From assembly GCA_039105265.1 (NCBI GenBank), contig JAPFFF010000017.1:2046001-2110000 (forward strand): a stretch of 64,000 bases of DNA, written 5' to 3'. Positions 21,714 through 33,708 of the stretch are shown here, one piece after another. The position numbers and the translations under genes were made by a program. The DNA comes from Tritrichomonas musculus (lineage: Eukaryota > Parabasalia > Tritrichomonadida > Tritrichomonadidae). Positions within the stretch are counted from its first letter, which is position 1; each line of letters starts with the position of its first letter. A model generated the notes under the pieces. It was not told the origin of the DNA, ran no database searches, and worked only from the letters and a program-made list of their open reading frames with translations.

Positions 21714-22279
21714 TTTCACCTTTATTTCACCTTATTTTATCATTTTGGAAAATAAATATCTAATCTTGATAAAGCTCTATTTCTTCCAAAATTGGACTAA
21801 GCATGCGTATCTACAAAAAAAAACTTAAATGATCCAAATTTATCATTTGTATTTAATAAACCTATATGCCTTATAAAGTATCCATATCATGACAATTTAT
21901 TAGATCCAACTACTGTGATACTTTTTTTTTTTTTTTTTTGTAGTTTAAGATGTGACGAATTTATATTTGAATTCAGATATAATTTAACAAGAAAAATCGA
22001 TGGAAATTTATGCAATTGTCGAATTGTGGTTTCCGAAAAGCCAGAAGGCTACAAAAAGCCATCCAGAAAGTAATCATGGGTAAAAATCCCAAAAGTGCTT
22101 GGGTTGCAATATTTTTATCCCTCCCACAGAAAGAAAAAGCAAGAAAAGCATAGACAAAATCCCGAAGAAGATGAATCGGAACCACCTCCGCCTAAGAAGA
22201 TTTTTAAATTATTATATAATTCTCTGGGAAATGTATTTTATTTGCTAATTCTTGGAACAACCAAAAGGTTACTTACGAT

Positions 22280-23852
22280 TTGATAAAATTCAAAAGAAAA
22301 TGTGGTACAAGAATGTTATTTTCATATAATTATTCTTTTGTTTATGATCCAAACTTAACTACACCTTACAAAATTATATTTCCAAAAGAAGTTTATAAAA
22401 AAATATATATTTTACTCAACAACAAGTCAGCAGAACCTACTCTGAACCAATTCGCGTTTGTATTATTTTATCGTTTTGCTTCATTTCATAACAAAACCAT
22501 TTCAAGAAATAAGTTCTCTTTAATGAATCCTTATAACGATTTATATGATATCTTTAATTGCTTTTCAGGATATTTGATGTATGTTAAAGGAGAGGGATCG
22601 TTCAGATTTAATAATCAAAATGTATCTCCCTTTGCTTGGTTGCATCCATTTTTTTATGACATAGTGACAAAAACTGACTCAATTGGTCTTGATGCTACAT
22701 TTCGTTTGCTAAAACCTTTCAAGGTTTGCATATCACAATGCATTATACAAAATACTGGAGTTCCACTTGGAATTCTTGTTGCAGATTCCAAATAATTCGA
22801 ACTTTACTCATTGCTTTTTGAGTTATTAAATAAGATTGATCCATCTGGTAAATTATTCCAATTATTTCAAGAGAAAACATATATAACGGACGAACATAAG
22901 TGTTCTGATAAGCTAAAAACGGTTTATAAGTTGACATTAAATAAATGTTTTACGCATCTTATCAGATCAGTAGGCTCAGCTTCAGTATTAGGCCTTCTCT
23001 TAAGAGATATACTATTTTCATATTCAAAAGAAGAGTTTGAAAGCAATCTCTTGCGAAATATACTTATTTTACAATATTTATATAATAATGATCCGAAAAA
23101 AGATGATGCTAGATATACAAAAGTTTCCAAAGTTCTTGGTTATGATATAAAAGGCAATCCATGTCCAATTGATGAATCTTACTCACATTATATATTAGGA
23201 TCGACAAAAAAATACCAACTACAAACAACTATTCAGAAGCATACCATTCCAAAATTAATCCAATGATAGGTAACTTTAAAATATCGACTAATAATAGATT
23301 GGCTTTACTAGTGAATCATATAATGGACAGGATCCAACGTGCTGATCAAACATCTATCGCCAATCAATGTGCTAACATGAAAAACACAACGAAAAGAGCT
23401 CAAGAAAAAGTGCAGCGCTTCCCCAAACATTTAGATCGTTATACAAATAATAATTGTAATTGTAGCCGTTCTCAATACTACTCAACCTTATATGGCGTTT
23501 CAATTCCCTGCATACATCAAATTCTCAATGACAAATGGCAAGAAAAAGACATAATGAAGATGCGGAGGAACCATCTTATCCTTTTGAAGATATTCTTTTA
23601 CAAGAATCAAAATTTTATGATGATCCAATAGAAAGATTGATTTACCATATCTATAGGTATGTAAAAAGGTTGTGTGCAATAGAAAAAATACAAGTATTTT
23701 CAACTCTGGTAAGAATTGACCAAGTATTACTAGATAATGAAGAAAATAGAAAAAAGTCTCATGATTGCTATGATGAGTATCTTGCTATATTACAAGTAAA
23801 AACATTAGAGGAAATATACAAAAAGAAAGGAATATTCAACAAATTTTTTTAA
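22280..23852 (+). pseudogene. Mutator-like (MULE) transposase, decayed
   Basis: Successive frames resemble the intact transposase at 47420-49498. WLHPFFYDIV precedes the first catalytic aspartate in GLDATFRLL; a second lies in ITDEHK; THLIRSVGSAS holds the conserved histidine. The third acidic residue lies in NNYSEAYHSK in a shifted frame, and a SWIM-type CNC...CIH is near the end. An in-frame TAA at about 22794 follows LVADSK, a frameshift occurs near 23210 and another change of frame near 23535. At least three lesions make this a plain DNA-transposon pseudogene. The N-terminal part is not clear upstream of 22280. Confidence 0.75.
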
Positions 23853-23944
23853 TAAATATTAAAATTATAATTTACAATTTTTTTTTTATCTCCCGAAAGA
23901 TGAAACTGATGTTATTGCTATAGTCTCTTTGTATATGATTAATC

Positions 23945-24180
23945 TGATATCAGATTGCTGAATGATTCGTCGATTCCTACTTGGTTGCTGCATGATTCGT
24001 CGATTTCGAATTGGCTGCTGAATGATTCGTCGATTTCGAATTGGTTGCTGTATGATTCGTCGATTTCGAATCGGTTGCTGGCGGCTTCGTCGATTTCGAC
24101 TTGGTTGCTGCATGATTCGTCGATTTCGAATCGGTTGCTGTATGATTCGTCGATTTCGACTTGGTTGCTGAATGAATAGT
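23945..24180 (+). repeat. 30-bp minisatellite in the right arm of element C
   Basis: About eight copies of a 30-bp unit, ATGATTCGTCGATTTCGAAT followed by TGGTTGCTGT or similar. The unit contains the palindrome TTCGAA. The left arm keeps only about one matching unit, so the arms have diverged in copy number. Confidence 0.85.
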
Positions 24181-24775
24181 CGATTCCGCCTCTTTTTTTT
24201 ACCGCTTCTATGATTTCATTGATTTGTTAATATCTTCTCCTTCACCGTCTTGTTTATTTGTAATATATCGTTATTCCTCATTTAGTTTGTAAATAACTTC
24301 TTATTCTTCTTCAGCATCATCTTATTTGATCATAACCTGTTTATACTCATCTGATTTGGCAATAACTTCTTCTTATTATTATTATTCAGCATCATCTTAT
24401 TTGATCATAGCCTCTCTTAACTCGTCTGATTTTTAAAAAATTTATTATTATTCACCATCTTGTTTGTTTGTAATATCTTATTATTCGCCATTCTGATATG
24501 TAAATTAGTTCTTCTTCTTCTTCAGAATCATCTCATTTGCTCGTCTGGTTTGACAATAGCTTCTTCTTCTTCATTTCGTTTAATCGTAACAGCTATCTAT
24601 TTGGCTGATTTGTCCATATTTTTATTAGCATCTTATTTGCTTGTAATATCTTGCGATTCGTCATCTGGTTTGTCAATATCTTGTAATTCGCCGTATGATT
24701 TGTCAGTATCTTGTTGTTCGTCGTATGGTTTGCTTGGTATCTCTTCCTTTATTGAGCATTTCTATTTTTAGATAA

Positions 24776-25951
24776 TGACGCTTACTTCTTTCAAAAAGTT
24801 TGATTGATTTTTAAATGTAAGGTTAAAAGTATTGGCCTTCAAGGTCAATTGGACCTCACCATGATTTTTCATATAGCCGATTCCTCAGCTTAAATATAAT
24901 ATTATTTTTTAACGGTTATTTTCATTCACAAAAATGGATGATTTAACGAATTTATATAGGCCGGCTAAAATAACGTATTTGTCAAAAACATAAAGCCAAA
25001 TTTTGGGGCGTCCGTCCCTAATATGTTGTAAACTTGTTAATATTGAGGAAACTCATAGAATACATCTTTCAATACTTCCAAATTATGAAAAAGTTTAGGT
25101 CAAAAATGATGATATTTGTCCTAAACGATCAAAAAATAATTGTTTTTTTGACCGATAAAATTTTACAAAATAAAATATGGGTGGGACACTCTTTTTTTGA
25201 CCTCAAAAAGTTTCAAAATCTCTTCGAATTTTAGGTTTTATTTGGTGATTTTAATAAATTTTCTTACCCATTTAATAATCTTTAAATTGGTCATTGAAAC
25301 CAATCAAAAAACTTAATATTCATCGAGTTTTTTTTGACTTCACATACTAATAGATCTCTCTTCGTAAGAGATATCCTTCAAAACTACTAATACTATTTGA
25401 TTTTATACATATGCATTATACATTATAAAACATAAATATTTATAATTACTTTGCCGTTAGTCCAAAAAAGTTAATATAATAATTATTTTTAAGTTTTTTC
25501 GATACATGATCTTTTCTAACTTTTTATTTTGTAATATTCGATTTCTTCTTTTAATGCTCAATAAAATGATATATTTTGTTTGAACATAACTTCAAAGATA
25601 AAGTTTAGTTTGAAAAATGAATTCAAAAAGTTGAATTAATAAACGGAATGATTCAATTTTCGGCGGTTAGAAAATTAATTTTAAACGATCAAACTCAATA
25701 TTTTTGCTTTAAAATATATTATAAGAATAGGGAATATTATTTAAAATGAGGTTCCGCCATTTATAAAATCAAAAAATTCAAAATGACCATTTTTTACCCA
25801 AATTATTTTTTATGGAAAATAAAATGCGATTATCTAATTCACCTTTGATGATTTTGATTTTTTAAATAGTAAATTATATGTAGCTATTAAAAATCTATCT
25901 AAATATAAAATAACTGGAAAAAGTCTTGGATGGCTTACACATAATAAAATA
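24776..25951. other. Gene-free AT-rich DNA
   Basis: No gene was recognised; short frames are fragments without protein-like composition. A short GC-richer patch lies at 24959-25020 and a small hairpin (ATCTCT/AGAGAT) at about 25350. Confidence 0.4.
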
Positions 25952-28757
25952 TGTGTATAGTAACGAAAATAACGTATTTTGGATTTTTCAATATTTTGAA
26001 AATATCCACCAAATTATTTATTTTTTTACATTGTTCTTTTATAAATATTTATTAATATCGCAATTAGGCTCTAAGATTTTAATTTTAAAGGGAGATTTTG
26101 AACTTTTTTATTATTATTATAATTACCCAGGTTAACCTTAGAATTGATATTTTGTAAAATATTGAATTTTTTGGAAATAACGAATAAATTAAAAATATAA
26201 CGATTTTAGATAATTTTTTCAATGAAATTAACGAGAAAATTTGAATGGGAAAAACGTATAAAAATTATTTTTGCATTTTTCTTCAAATAAAAAATAGTAA
26301 GATATGATTTTTATTATTTTAATTAAATAAGTATTTAATAAAGATAATAATATATAAAAATGGTGTAAAAATAAATAGTGAAAAACTGCAATATTTTTAA
26401 TATTATACTATTGTAAAAGTATTTGAGTTTTCTAACCTAGTCCAAATTTATGTCGGTAACGAGTACTTTAAAATATCTGAAATTAATTTTTGGATGCTTC
26501 TTCATCATATAATAATAAGAAATATTTAGAGATACATTGAAATTTTCGAGTTAAATTCAGCATAATAAGCAAAGGTTATTGATCCTCAATTAAATAATTA
26601 ATGTTAAATCTTACAATATTGAACTAAATTTAAAATGTAGTAATAATAATCTTAATTTTTAGGGAAATTTGAAAGCTATTGAAGATTTTTTCACGGCACA
26701 AGTTAGTCACTATTGAATGTACTTTTCATTAAGGCAATAATTAGATTTTGGAATTTTGGCGCAATTTGTGTAATGAAAAATTGAATTGAGATTTCATAAA
26801 GACCATCATAAAAACATTTTTTATTCATCCAATAAAAATTTACTTGTAAAATGAAATCGTTTTTAACCTAAACAAAAAGCGAAAATAAGTATTTAGAATA
26901 TTCATATTAAAATTTCTGTAATGTAGCAAAAATAGGTTTTAAAAAAGCACTATCGGGCTCAAAATTAATTTTTATGTAAAAATAAATAAATTAAAGAGCT
27001 TGTATTAAGTAAAAAAAGTCAAGTTATTCCAAAAAATTAAAACGTTTGAGAGTTTGAGCTTTTATCGAATACACATCAATAGATATACCAATTATTATAG
27101 CATAATTTTGTATAAAGAGTTTAATTTTGGGTTTTGCTGAAAAAAAATTTTGAACATAAATGAGTTGAATTTGGAGTTGAATTGTCAAGAGCGCATGTCA
27201 AATATATAGTTTGATTGATTAAAATCGTTGTTTTAATTGCTCCATCATCATAAATTACGAGAAGTTGCTTTTTTCCTTTTAAATAATGAAAAATGTGCCG
27301 TTAAAGTGGTGATATGATCAATTGAAATATTCTAGTATTCCAAACTTTTTCAAAAAGGTTAACAAATTAAATGTTAACCAAGTTTTTACAAAAATCTTTC
27401 TTAATAAAATAAAAGAAAAAAATGTTAACTAAAAAATCTAAAAATATTTTGAATATTTTACAAAATATCAATTCTAAGGTTAACCTGGGTAGAATATCTT
27501 TCTTATCTAACATTATTTGAGAAAGAATTAATAAATATAATACCTTATTCTGTATCATATATTGATATTAGCATGCTCCTGAGGTATATATTTAAAAATG
27601 AACTAAAATTTAAGGAATTTAAAAAAAAAAAAATTAGTTTTTTGTTAAATTTTTATTATTTTAGAGGATTCTGGTTAATTTTATTTCTTACAAATTTAAT
27701 ATATTATTTTTATTCGTGTATGAAATAAAATGAACTAATAATTGCAACAAACTACTCGATAGGTGCATCTAAGAATTTCTTTTAAATATGGACCTCGATA
27801 ATTTCATTAATCCATTGATATTAGCTGCAATATCAATTTACAATATTTTATATTAAACATAATATATATATTAGATATAAATAAATGAATATATATCTTT
27901 ACAATCAATGAATATATATATTAAAATTGTCATAAAATGTAAACACTTTTTAAAAGGTTATTTCAAATATTTCAATATCTCATAAATATTAAGATATATA
28001 TTGATATATATATTCAAAAATATTGAGATATGAATTCAAAATACATTCTGAATTTTTTTTTCAATGATCCATTTTCTATTGATACTGAATAAATGAATAA
28101 ATCTAAAAATAAAATATAACAAAATTGAAATAATTATATTATGCTTTGAGTTAATAAAAATATAAAAAATAAAATATAAATTTTAAAATACCAAAGAACG
28201 AAATTCCATTTTTTTATTGATTGAAACCAAGAAGAATTATAGTTTTGTTTACCAACGAGATATACATTCATGCATTTAGAGTAATTTTAGTGAATATGAG
28301 TTCTAGCATCAATTATTATGTCAAAATAAAAATCAAACCTTGGTCATGCTGATGATAGTAATAATGTATTATTTTATGCTCACAAGAGTAAACTAACATG
28401 CTAACATGAAGAAAAACATAAATATCACCTTTGCAGTATAAATATAATTTTAATAATTAAAACAAATGCAAATATTAAAAGTTAAAGAAATAATAAATAA
28501 TATAACAAATTTAACATAATAATATAAATATATAAAATATATCGAAAAAACAATATAATAAAAAGATATGAAAAAAAAAATATTTTTATTAAATTGAATA
28601 TTTATTGTAATCATTTTTCACAAAAAAAGTTTTTTGTTTACCGATGCATTTATCGATTAAAACCAGACAATATTATATTCAATATTTAATAATACATTAA
28701 TTACAATATATATTTAAAAAATAAAGCAATTTTATATTTTTGCCGTTACTATACACA
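25952..28757. mobile_element. Possible Tc1/mariner-like element with nested insertion
   Basis: Short inverted ends beginning TGTGTATAGTAACG (25952 on, and ending 28757), each flanked by TA, enclose 2.8 kb that contains the better-supported element at 26126-27489. Only about 14-18 bp match and the interior has no transposase, so this could be coincidence in AT-rich DNA. Confidence 0.35.
26126..27489. mobile_element. Tc1/mariner-like non-autonomous element, 1.36 kb
   Basis: The ends are inverted repeats of about 38 bp beginning CCCAGGTTAACCTTAG, perfect over their length and flanked on both sides by TA, the target duplicated by Tc1/mariner elements. The interior is AT-rich with no transposase frame, so it is a decayed or deletion-derived non-autonomous copy. 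The perfect ends suggest a fairly young insertion. Confidence 0.75.
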
Positions 28758-28782
28758 TAATAAAATTAAAATTTTATATATA

Positions 28783-29003
28783 GTCTTCTCAATTAACCTT
28801 AGACTTTATTGAGTACTATCAGAAATTCTCTCAAAACATAAATAAAAATATATGAAAAAGTTTTCATAAATAACGACCAAAAATTATCGTTTTTTAACGT
28901 ATGATTATTTTTTGAACTTTTTCCTATAATTATTTTCAACATTATCAATTATTGAAAGATTTTCTGAAGGCACTCAATAGAGTCTAAGGTTAATTGAGAA
29001 GAG
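28783..29003. mobile_element. MITE, 221 bp, TA target
   Basis: 32-bp inverted ends with two mismatches, carrying TCTTCTCAATTAACCTTAG, lie between TA dinucleotides. No coding capacity. Its TIR shares TTAACCTTAG with the end of the 26126-27489 element, which suggests related transposases. Confidence 0.75.
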
Positions 29004-29040
29004 TATAAGGTTTTTAAAAAGACGTTATAATTTTGAATTA

Positions 29041-30016
29041 AACTGCTTCTCAGCGGTTGTACAACTAATTGAGAGATATTCAAAAGTTTACATTTATCTA
29101 CTTTCAAAATTCAATTAGGTTGTACAACCGTTTTTTCATATTTAAATAAAAAAGAATAAAAAAAAGGAATTTATGATTAGATTTGATTTATATAATAAAA
29201 GAAATGGAAATGTATGACAGTTTGTAAGCTAGTATTGCTGAATTGCTATATAGTTTGGTAATGAGCCTATATTTATTTGAAATTTGATTATCATTAATCA
29301 TGGGAACGTTCTGAGTTACTCCAAAGTGCCATGTAATTTGCATCTATTTGTTGTGTTGGAACATTTTTACTAATGATACACGAGATTCTGATTAGCTTTC
29401 TCTAAGGAATACTACCGTAATTCCAAAAATCTCAGATATATTCAATTAATCTCAGACATTTTTGAGGAAACTTTTAATTATTTGAAAGAATTTATTCAAT
29501 CTATAGAATTATTTTAAGAGTATATTTGTTCAATGATTTGAATAGACAATGATATTTGACCTTTTTATTTTTCATTGAAAAAGTAGGAATTTTGAAAGTT
29601 TTTTGAAAAAAATTGAAAGTCTTTCAGTGAGTTTTCTCAAAAATGTCTGAGAATTTTTCTTTATGTCTGAGATTCTTTGAATTACGGTAAATAAAAATGA
29701 TTTGAATTCAATTATAATTTTTTCTTTTGAAAATTTGAATGATGTAAAATTTTCTCTCTATGAATTTATATTTATCTACATTCAAAAATTGTATAGAAGT
29801 TTATTCATTTCTGAAGAAAATTTAAAAAAGCAATTAAATGCACAATTTAACAATATTTTAAATAACTTATTTAATCATTATAACTAATCAAACATTATAT
29901 TGTTAATTATGAAAGTATATAAAATAAATATTCATTATGAATTTAGATATTAACGAAATTTCAAATACGAAATTTGAATTCCTCTCAAATACTTGTACAA
30001 CCGTTGAGAACCAGTT
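29041..30016. mobile_element. Tc1/mariner-like element, 976 bp, containing another MITE
   Basis: 24-bp inverted ends (AACTGCTTCTCAGCGGTTGT on the left; the right end differs at two positions) lie between TA dinucleotides. The left end also has a subterminal inverted copy of TTGTACAACCG near 29125. The only frames inside are short and low-complexity. It is split by the element at 29415-29687. Confidence 0.7.
29415..29687. mobile_element. Nested MITE, 273 bp, TA target
   Basis: Inverted ends beginning CCGTAATTC, with AATCTCAGA and CTCAGACATTTTTGAG repeated inward on both sides, are flanked by TA. It lies wholly inside the 29041-30016 element and is therefore younger. Confidence 0.75.
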
Positions 30017-31199
30017 TAAAAATGAAAAAAATGCATGAAAATATTTTTTTTAATATATCATCAATCTATGAATAATAAGCATTTTATTTCCTCAAAAATA
30101 TAATTGATTTTTCAACTTTTTTTACTCCAAAAAAGATCGAAAATATTTGAGAAATCTCATTGAATTCTGAGTATTGAATTGGACTAACGCCCTTAAAAAA
30201 ACGCTAGAAACTTCCCAAACTTATATATTTGTTTTATGATCATATGATAAAGAAAATATCTTAATTTGGTGGAAAATTTTGAGTTGGATTTTTTTTTATC
30301 ATCATTTTTTTGAAATTTGAATTTAAAATAATTATATCCTTCTATAATTTATATTTATAGGTAATTTTATTACTATTTTTAGTTTTTAACTATATATAAC
30401 ATATATATATATAATAATAATTAAGAAATATTTGTTATTCATCAATGAATTGATGGGAAAAAATTAATACAATAATTGAAAAAATTGAAGATAAAATTTC
30501 CTTTTTATTTTATTACATTTTACAAAAACTTATATAACCACAAAAATCGACTTAAAAATGAAAAAGAAGAAGAAAATCTAAAAGGAAAATATCTCAAACT
30601 TTTTCAAAAAGAATTGAATTTTGTAATTTTTAAAAATTCTTTTTTCATGTTAAATAAAATTAATATTTATTTATTAATGATTATACTAAATTTATTACAG
30701 TATTATAGATATAGTTAAATATAAATAATTATCTTTTTTTATGATAATTATAGGAAATAATACTATTATTTATTTTTAAGAAAAAACATAAATTTCACCA
30801 AACTCAACTCAAGAAATTGGATGAAACTTAGTAAACAGAATATGTAGACATCATATAATATTATATATCAAATAGAATATATTCCTACGTTTTTTTATTT
30901 TTTTTGACAAAAATCGTTATTCTGGTCGACTTATGTAAGTTCGTTAATATTGTAATATTTACATATCTCTGAAATATTTCAATTAAAGTTCGTTATTAAC
31001 AATCACGTTATTTTTTGAAAACCAAAAAAAAGTATAAAAACCAAGTTATCTATTATTATGGAAGCATAATTTATCAAAAATATTTTTGAAACAATAAAAC
31101 TGCATTCATTGAAAATATGATCGACTAAGGTCTATTTATTAGTAAATTAACGACCGTTTACATTTTTAAGAATACTAGTTAAAAAGTCGAACTCAGAAC
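30017..31199. other. AT-rich upstream region of the TCAF-like gene
   Basis: 1.2 kb with no convincing gene; a short frame at 30476-30718 is Lys/Phe/Ile-rich and looks like chance. AAAAAGTCGAAC lies about 15 nt before the next start codon. Confidence 0.4.
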
Positions 31200-33410
31200 A
31201 TGGGTTGTATATCCTCTTCTGTTGATGCTGAAGCATCTAAACGCCGAAATCACAATAAAACAGATACAAAGAGTCCACAAACTGCACCCAAAGGTCAACA
31301 AAACAATAACGCAAAAACAAATAATCTATCAAGATTTGAACAAATAGTAGGCACTGCTAAAAATATTGCCGCTCCTTCGAATATGATGCCTATTGTATGC
31401 TTAACATTAGAGGCTTTCCCTCTTATTACCTCATTTCTCCACCTTGAAGATTCCTCACCTACAGAAATACAACTTCCAATCGTCGCAGCCAGTGCTCCCC
31501 AAAATGGTCGAGTAATCTGTTTTTCACAACTCCAATTTTTAAATAACAGATGTCTACGTACAGCTGATACTGGGAAATTGATAACAAGTGCATTCAATTG
31601 GATTTCTTCTGGAGCTTCTCAAATGACGCCAGTTCTTGCACTAGGATTTGATAAACAAGCAATGACTTATGTCATGAAAGCTCTCCAAGACCTTGGGTTT
31701 TTTGCTGAATCAGGAAATAATAGATCGTTATTTACAAATTATAAATGTATTATCATTCCCTCAAATATTAATCTTGAAGAAAACAATATAATGAAAAATA
31801 TTATTGATTATGTTAATAACGGAGGAGGCTTAGCAGTTTTTTATTCAAGATCAGATATTTCGCAATTAACAATGCCAATTAACAAATTATTGTCATCTTT
31901 TGGTTTATCATACACTTATTGTCTTCTCAATGAAGATTTAGATGATGCAGACAATATTCAAGTGCCTCCAGCTTTTACGTATGTTCGCAATTCCAATTTT
32001 GTTCCAATTTCAGCTCATTTCAAAGCTGTGGTTAAGCAAAGCAACATTGATACATCAACGTTAGATGATCTTGTTACCACTTTACGTTATTACATTATGG
32101 TATGTAATGAATCGCACACATCTCAATTACTTGATATTGCCCAATATGCTTGGGACTTTCTAAAACGCACGAACTATAGTACCCCTGAAGGAATTTGTCC
32201 TGATTTAAAGCATGGAATTGTCGTTGTTCTTCTTCAAGATTTGTATACTAAACTCTCAATTGATCAAGCCCAACCAATCCCAGAGCACGTTATCTTTCCT
32301 GGCGAAACTGGGCCTGATGTAAAGATGGAAGATTATGAATTCTCACTTGAGTTAATAGAAGATACTTGGGTTTCAACAGGACTTTGGTTACCTGCTTCAA
32401 AAGCAGCATCTGTTGTAATCGAAAGCGAAGAAAACTTTACAGACATTCACATTCAAATTGGTTCACATCACGAATCTTTGCTCACAAAACCAGGTCCATG
32501 GAAAAGATGGCCGACTGTTGTTTCAATCTTTCCATTTGAGCAAAGTTCAGTTAATGTTGGAACTCCATTTGGTGGTATTGTATATGCAATATTTAGCCCA
32601 ACTGAGCCTTTGGGCCAAAATAAAACAATTAAATTCAAATTTAACGGATTTTGTAAGCATCCAAGAGTTGTTATGAGTGATCCAAGCATTTGGGAACAAA
32701 CTCGCGATATTGAAGTTCCATGGGGAGAGCTAGATGTAGGTGATTTAATCTTCACATTGCCAACCCAAAAATTAAAAGAAATCCCCAATTTCCAAAAAGT
32801 GAAAGATGTTTATGATGTAATAGTTAGGGGAATTTCCAATTTCATGTCTATGAAAACAAAGAAGCCTTATCGATTTGTTTTTGATATTGATACCCTAGAT
32901 GAAAACTTAACTGGCTTTGGTTATCCTCTTATTTTCCACATTGACGAAATTGATCCAATTCTTTTCCAGCTTGATCATCCAACTCCAGGTTTATTTAAAG
33001 CAGTGTCGCTTATGGCTATTGTTTCAATCCGCGAAGATTGCTTTGATAACCAGACTGAAACTGCTATTGCTTCTATTGCTACCGCTGTCATCTTCCAAGA
33101 ACTTTTCCCTGGATTTGATCCATTCTCCTTTGATGGAATTCAATTGCCAACCCTTTTCACAGAACTATGGGAAATTCAAAGTCATTATAACGCTCAACTT
33201 ATCCCTCAAACTCTTGCAATTTTCCAGGATGAGCAATATCCTGTATCTGAAGTTCCAGATGATATGTGGATCGCTTTTGTACGTGAAATGTGTCGAATTG
33301 GTAATAGAGACTTTACAAAACTACTTGAAAGATCAAGGCCAATTCCACTCAGTATTTCAACCTCCCTTCAAGGACTCCCTCCTTACCAATCATCATTTAT
33401 GATGTCTTAA
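31200..33410 (+). CDS. TCAF-like protein with inactive M60-type domain, N-myristoylated
   Basis: 736 residues. MGCISSS at the start fits N-myristoylation plus palmitoylation, so membrane attachment at the inner face is likely. A Gln/Asn-rich linker is followed by a Rossmann or GATase-like region (about 80-280) with IIDYVNNGGGLAVF and LLSSFGLSY, as in TRPM8-channel-associated factors (TCAF/FAM115). From about 390 the M60 (peptidase-like) region shows TGLWLPASKAASVVIES, IQIGSHHESLL, FGGIVYAIF and EVPWGELDVGDLIFTLP. The M60 zinc motif HExGH is replaced by F632-Q-E634-L-F636, so zinc peptidase activity is improbable. Trichomonads carry many M60-like proteins, mostly secreted; this one lacks a signal peptide and is cytosolic by its lipid-anchor start. 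Confidence 0.75.
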   Translation: MGCISSSVDAEASKRRNHNKTDTKSPQTAPKGQQNNNAKTNNLSRFEQIVGTAKNIAAPSNMMPIVCLTLEAFPLITSFLHLEDSSPTEIQLPIVAASAPQNGRVICFSQLQFLNNRCLRTADTGKLITSAFNWISSGASQMTPVLALGFDKQAMTYVMKALQDLGFFAESGNNRSLFTNYKCIIIPSNINLEENNIMKNIIDYVNNGGGLAVFYSRSDISQLTMPINKLLSSFGLSYTYCLLNEDLDDADNIQVPPAFTYVRNSNFVPISAHFKAVVKQSNIDTSTLDDLVTTLRYYIMVCNESHTSQLLDIAQYAWDFLKRTNYSTPEGICPDLKHGIVVVLLQDLYTKLSIDQAQPIPEHVIFPGETGPDVKMEDYEFSLELIEDTWVSTGLWLPASKAASVVIESEENFTDIHIQIGSHHESLLTKPGPWKRWPTVVSIFPFEQSSVNVGTPFGGIVYAIFSPTEPLGQNKTIKFKFNGFCKHPRVVMSDPSIWEQTRDIEVPWGELDVGDLIFTLPTQKLKEIPNFQKVKDVYDVIVRGISNFMSMKTKKPYRFVFDIDTLDENLTGFGYPLIFHIDEIDPILFQLDHPTPGLFKAVSLMAIVSIREDCFDNQTETAIASIATAVIFQELFPGFDPFSFDGIQLPTLFTELWEIQSHYNAQLIPQTLAIFQDEQYPVSEVPDDMWIAFVREMCRIGNRDFTKLLERSRPIPLSISTSLQGLPPYQSSFMMS

Positions 33411-33708
33411 TTTTATTTAGTTTTTGATTGTTTATCATTGTAATTTTATTTTAGTACTTATAACCTATTTCAATTCAAATGTGAAATTGATTTGCGATTT
33501 TTTTTCCTGCTAAATTATTATGATAGGTTTTTTAATTCAAGTAATATGATTTCTTATGTTTATTATTTATATTAAACCAATAAAGATATTTGTTTGGCGA
33601 TTGTTAACAACGTTTTTTTTTTTTTTTACGATATTATAATAATAAAAGTAGTATTTTTATTCTCAGAAAAAATATATATTTTTTATTACAAACACGCATA
33701 TAAATCTT

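Larger units (their letters stand above)
21305..24775 (+). mobile_element. Decayed Mutator-like element with repeat-bearing arms (element C)
   Basis: A broken transposase lies between inverted arms. The left arm (about 21305-21600) is the reverse complement of parts of the right arm: the blocks carrying GATTCCGCCTC, ACCGCTTCTATGATTTC, CACCGTCTTGTTTATTTG and GGCTGATTTGTCCATA occur in both. The right arm (about 23940-24775) is longer and contains a 30-bp minisatellite and diverged repeats around TCGTCATCTGGTTTGTC. Exact ends and a target duplication were not found. The architecture parallels elements A and B at 44-54.6 kb, but this copy is inactive. Confidence 0.65.

Noticed and set aside
24460-24771. 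Hydrophobic 103-residue frame
   Set aside because: Produced by diverged TCGTCATCTGGTTTGTC-type repeats in the right arm of element C.
25452-30192. CGTTAGTCCAA at 25.45 kb and its inverse at 30.18 kb as ends of a large element
   Set aside because: Only 11 bp match, the flanks do not agree, and no target duplication is visible.
29702-30718. Small Phe/Lys/Asn-rich frames
   Set aside because: Composition is that of AT-rich intergenic DNA; no start context or homology.
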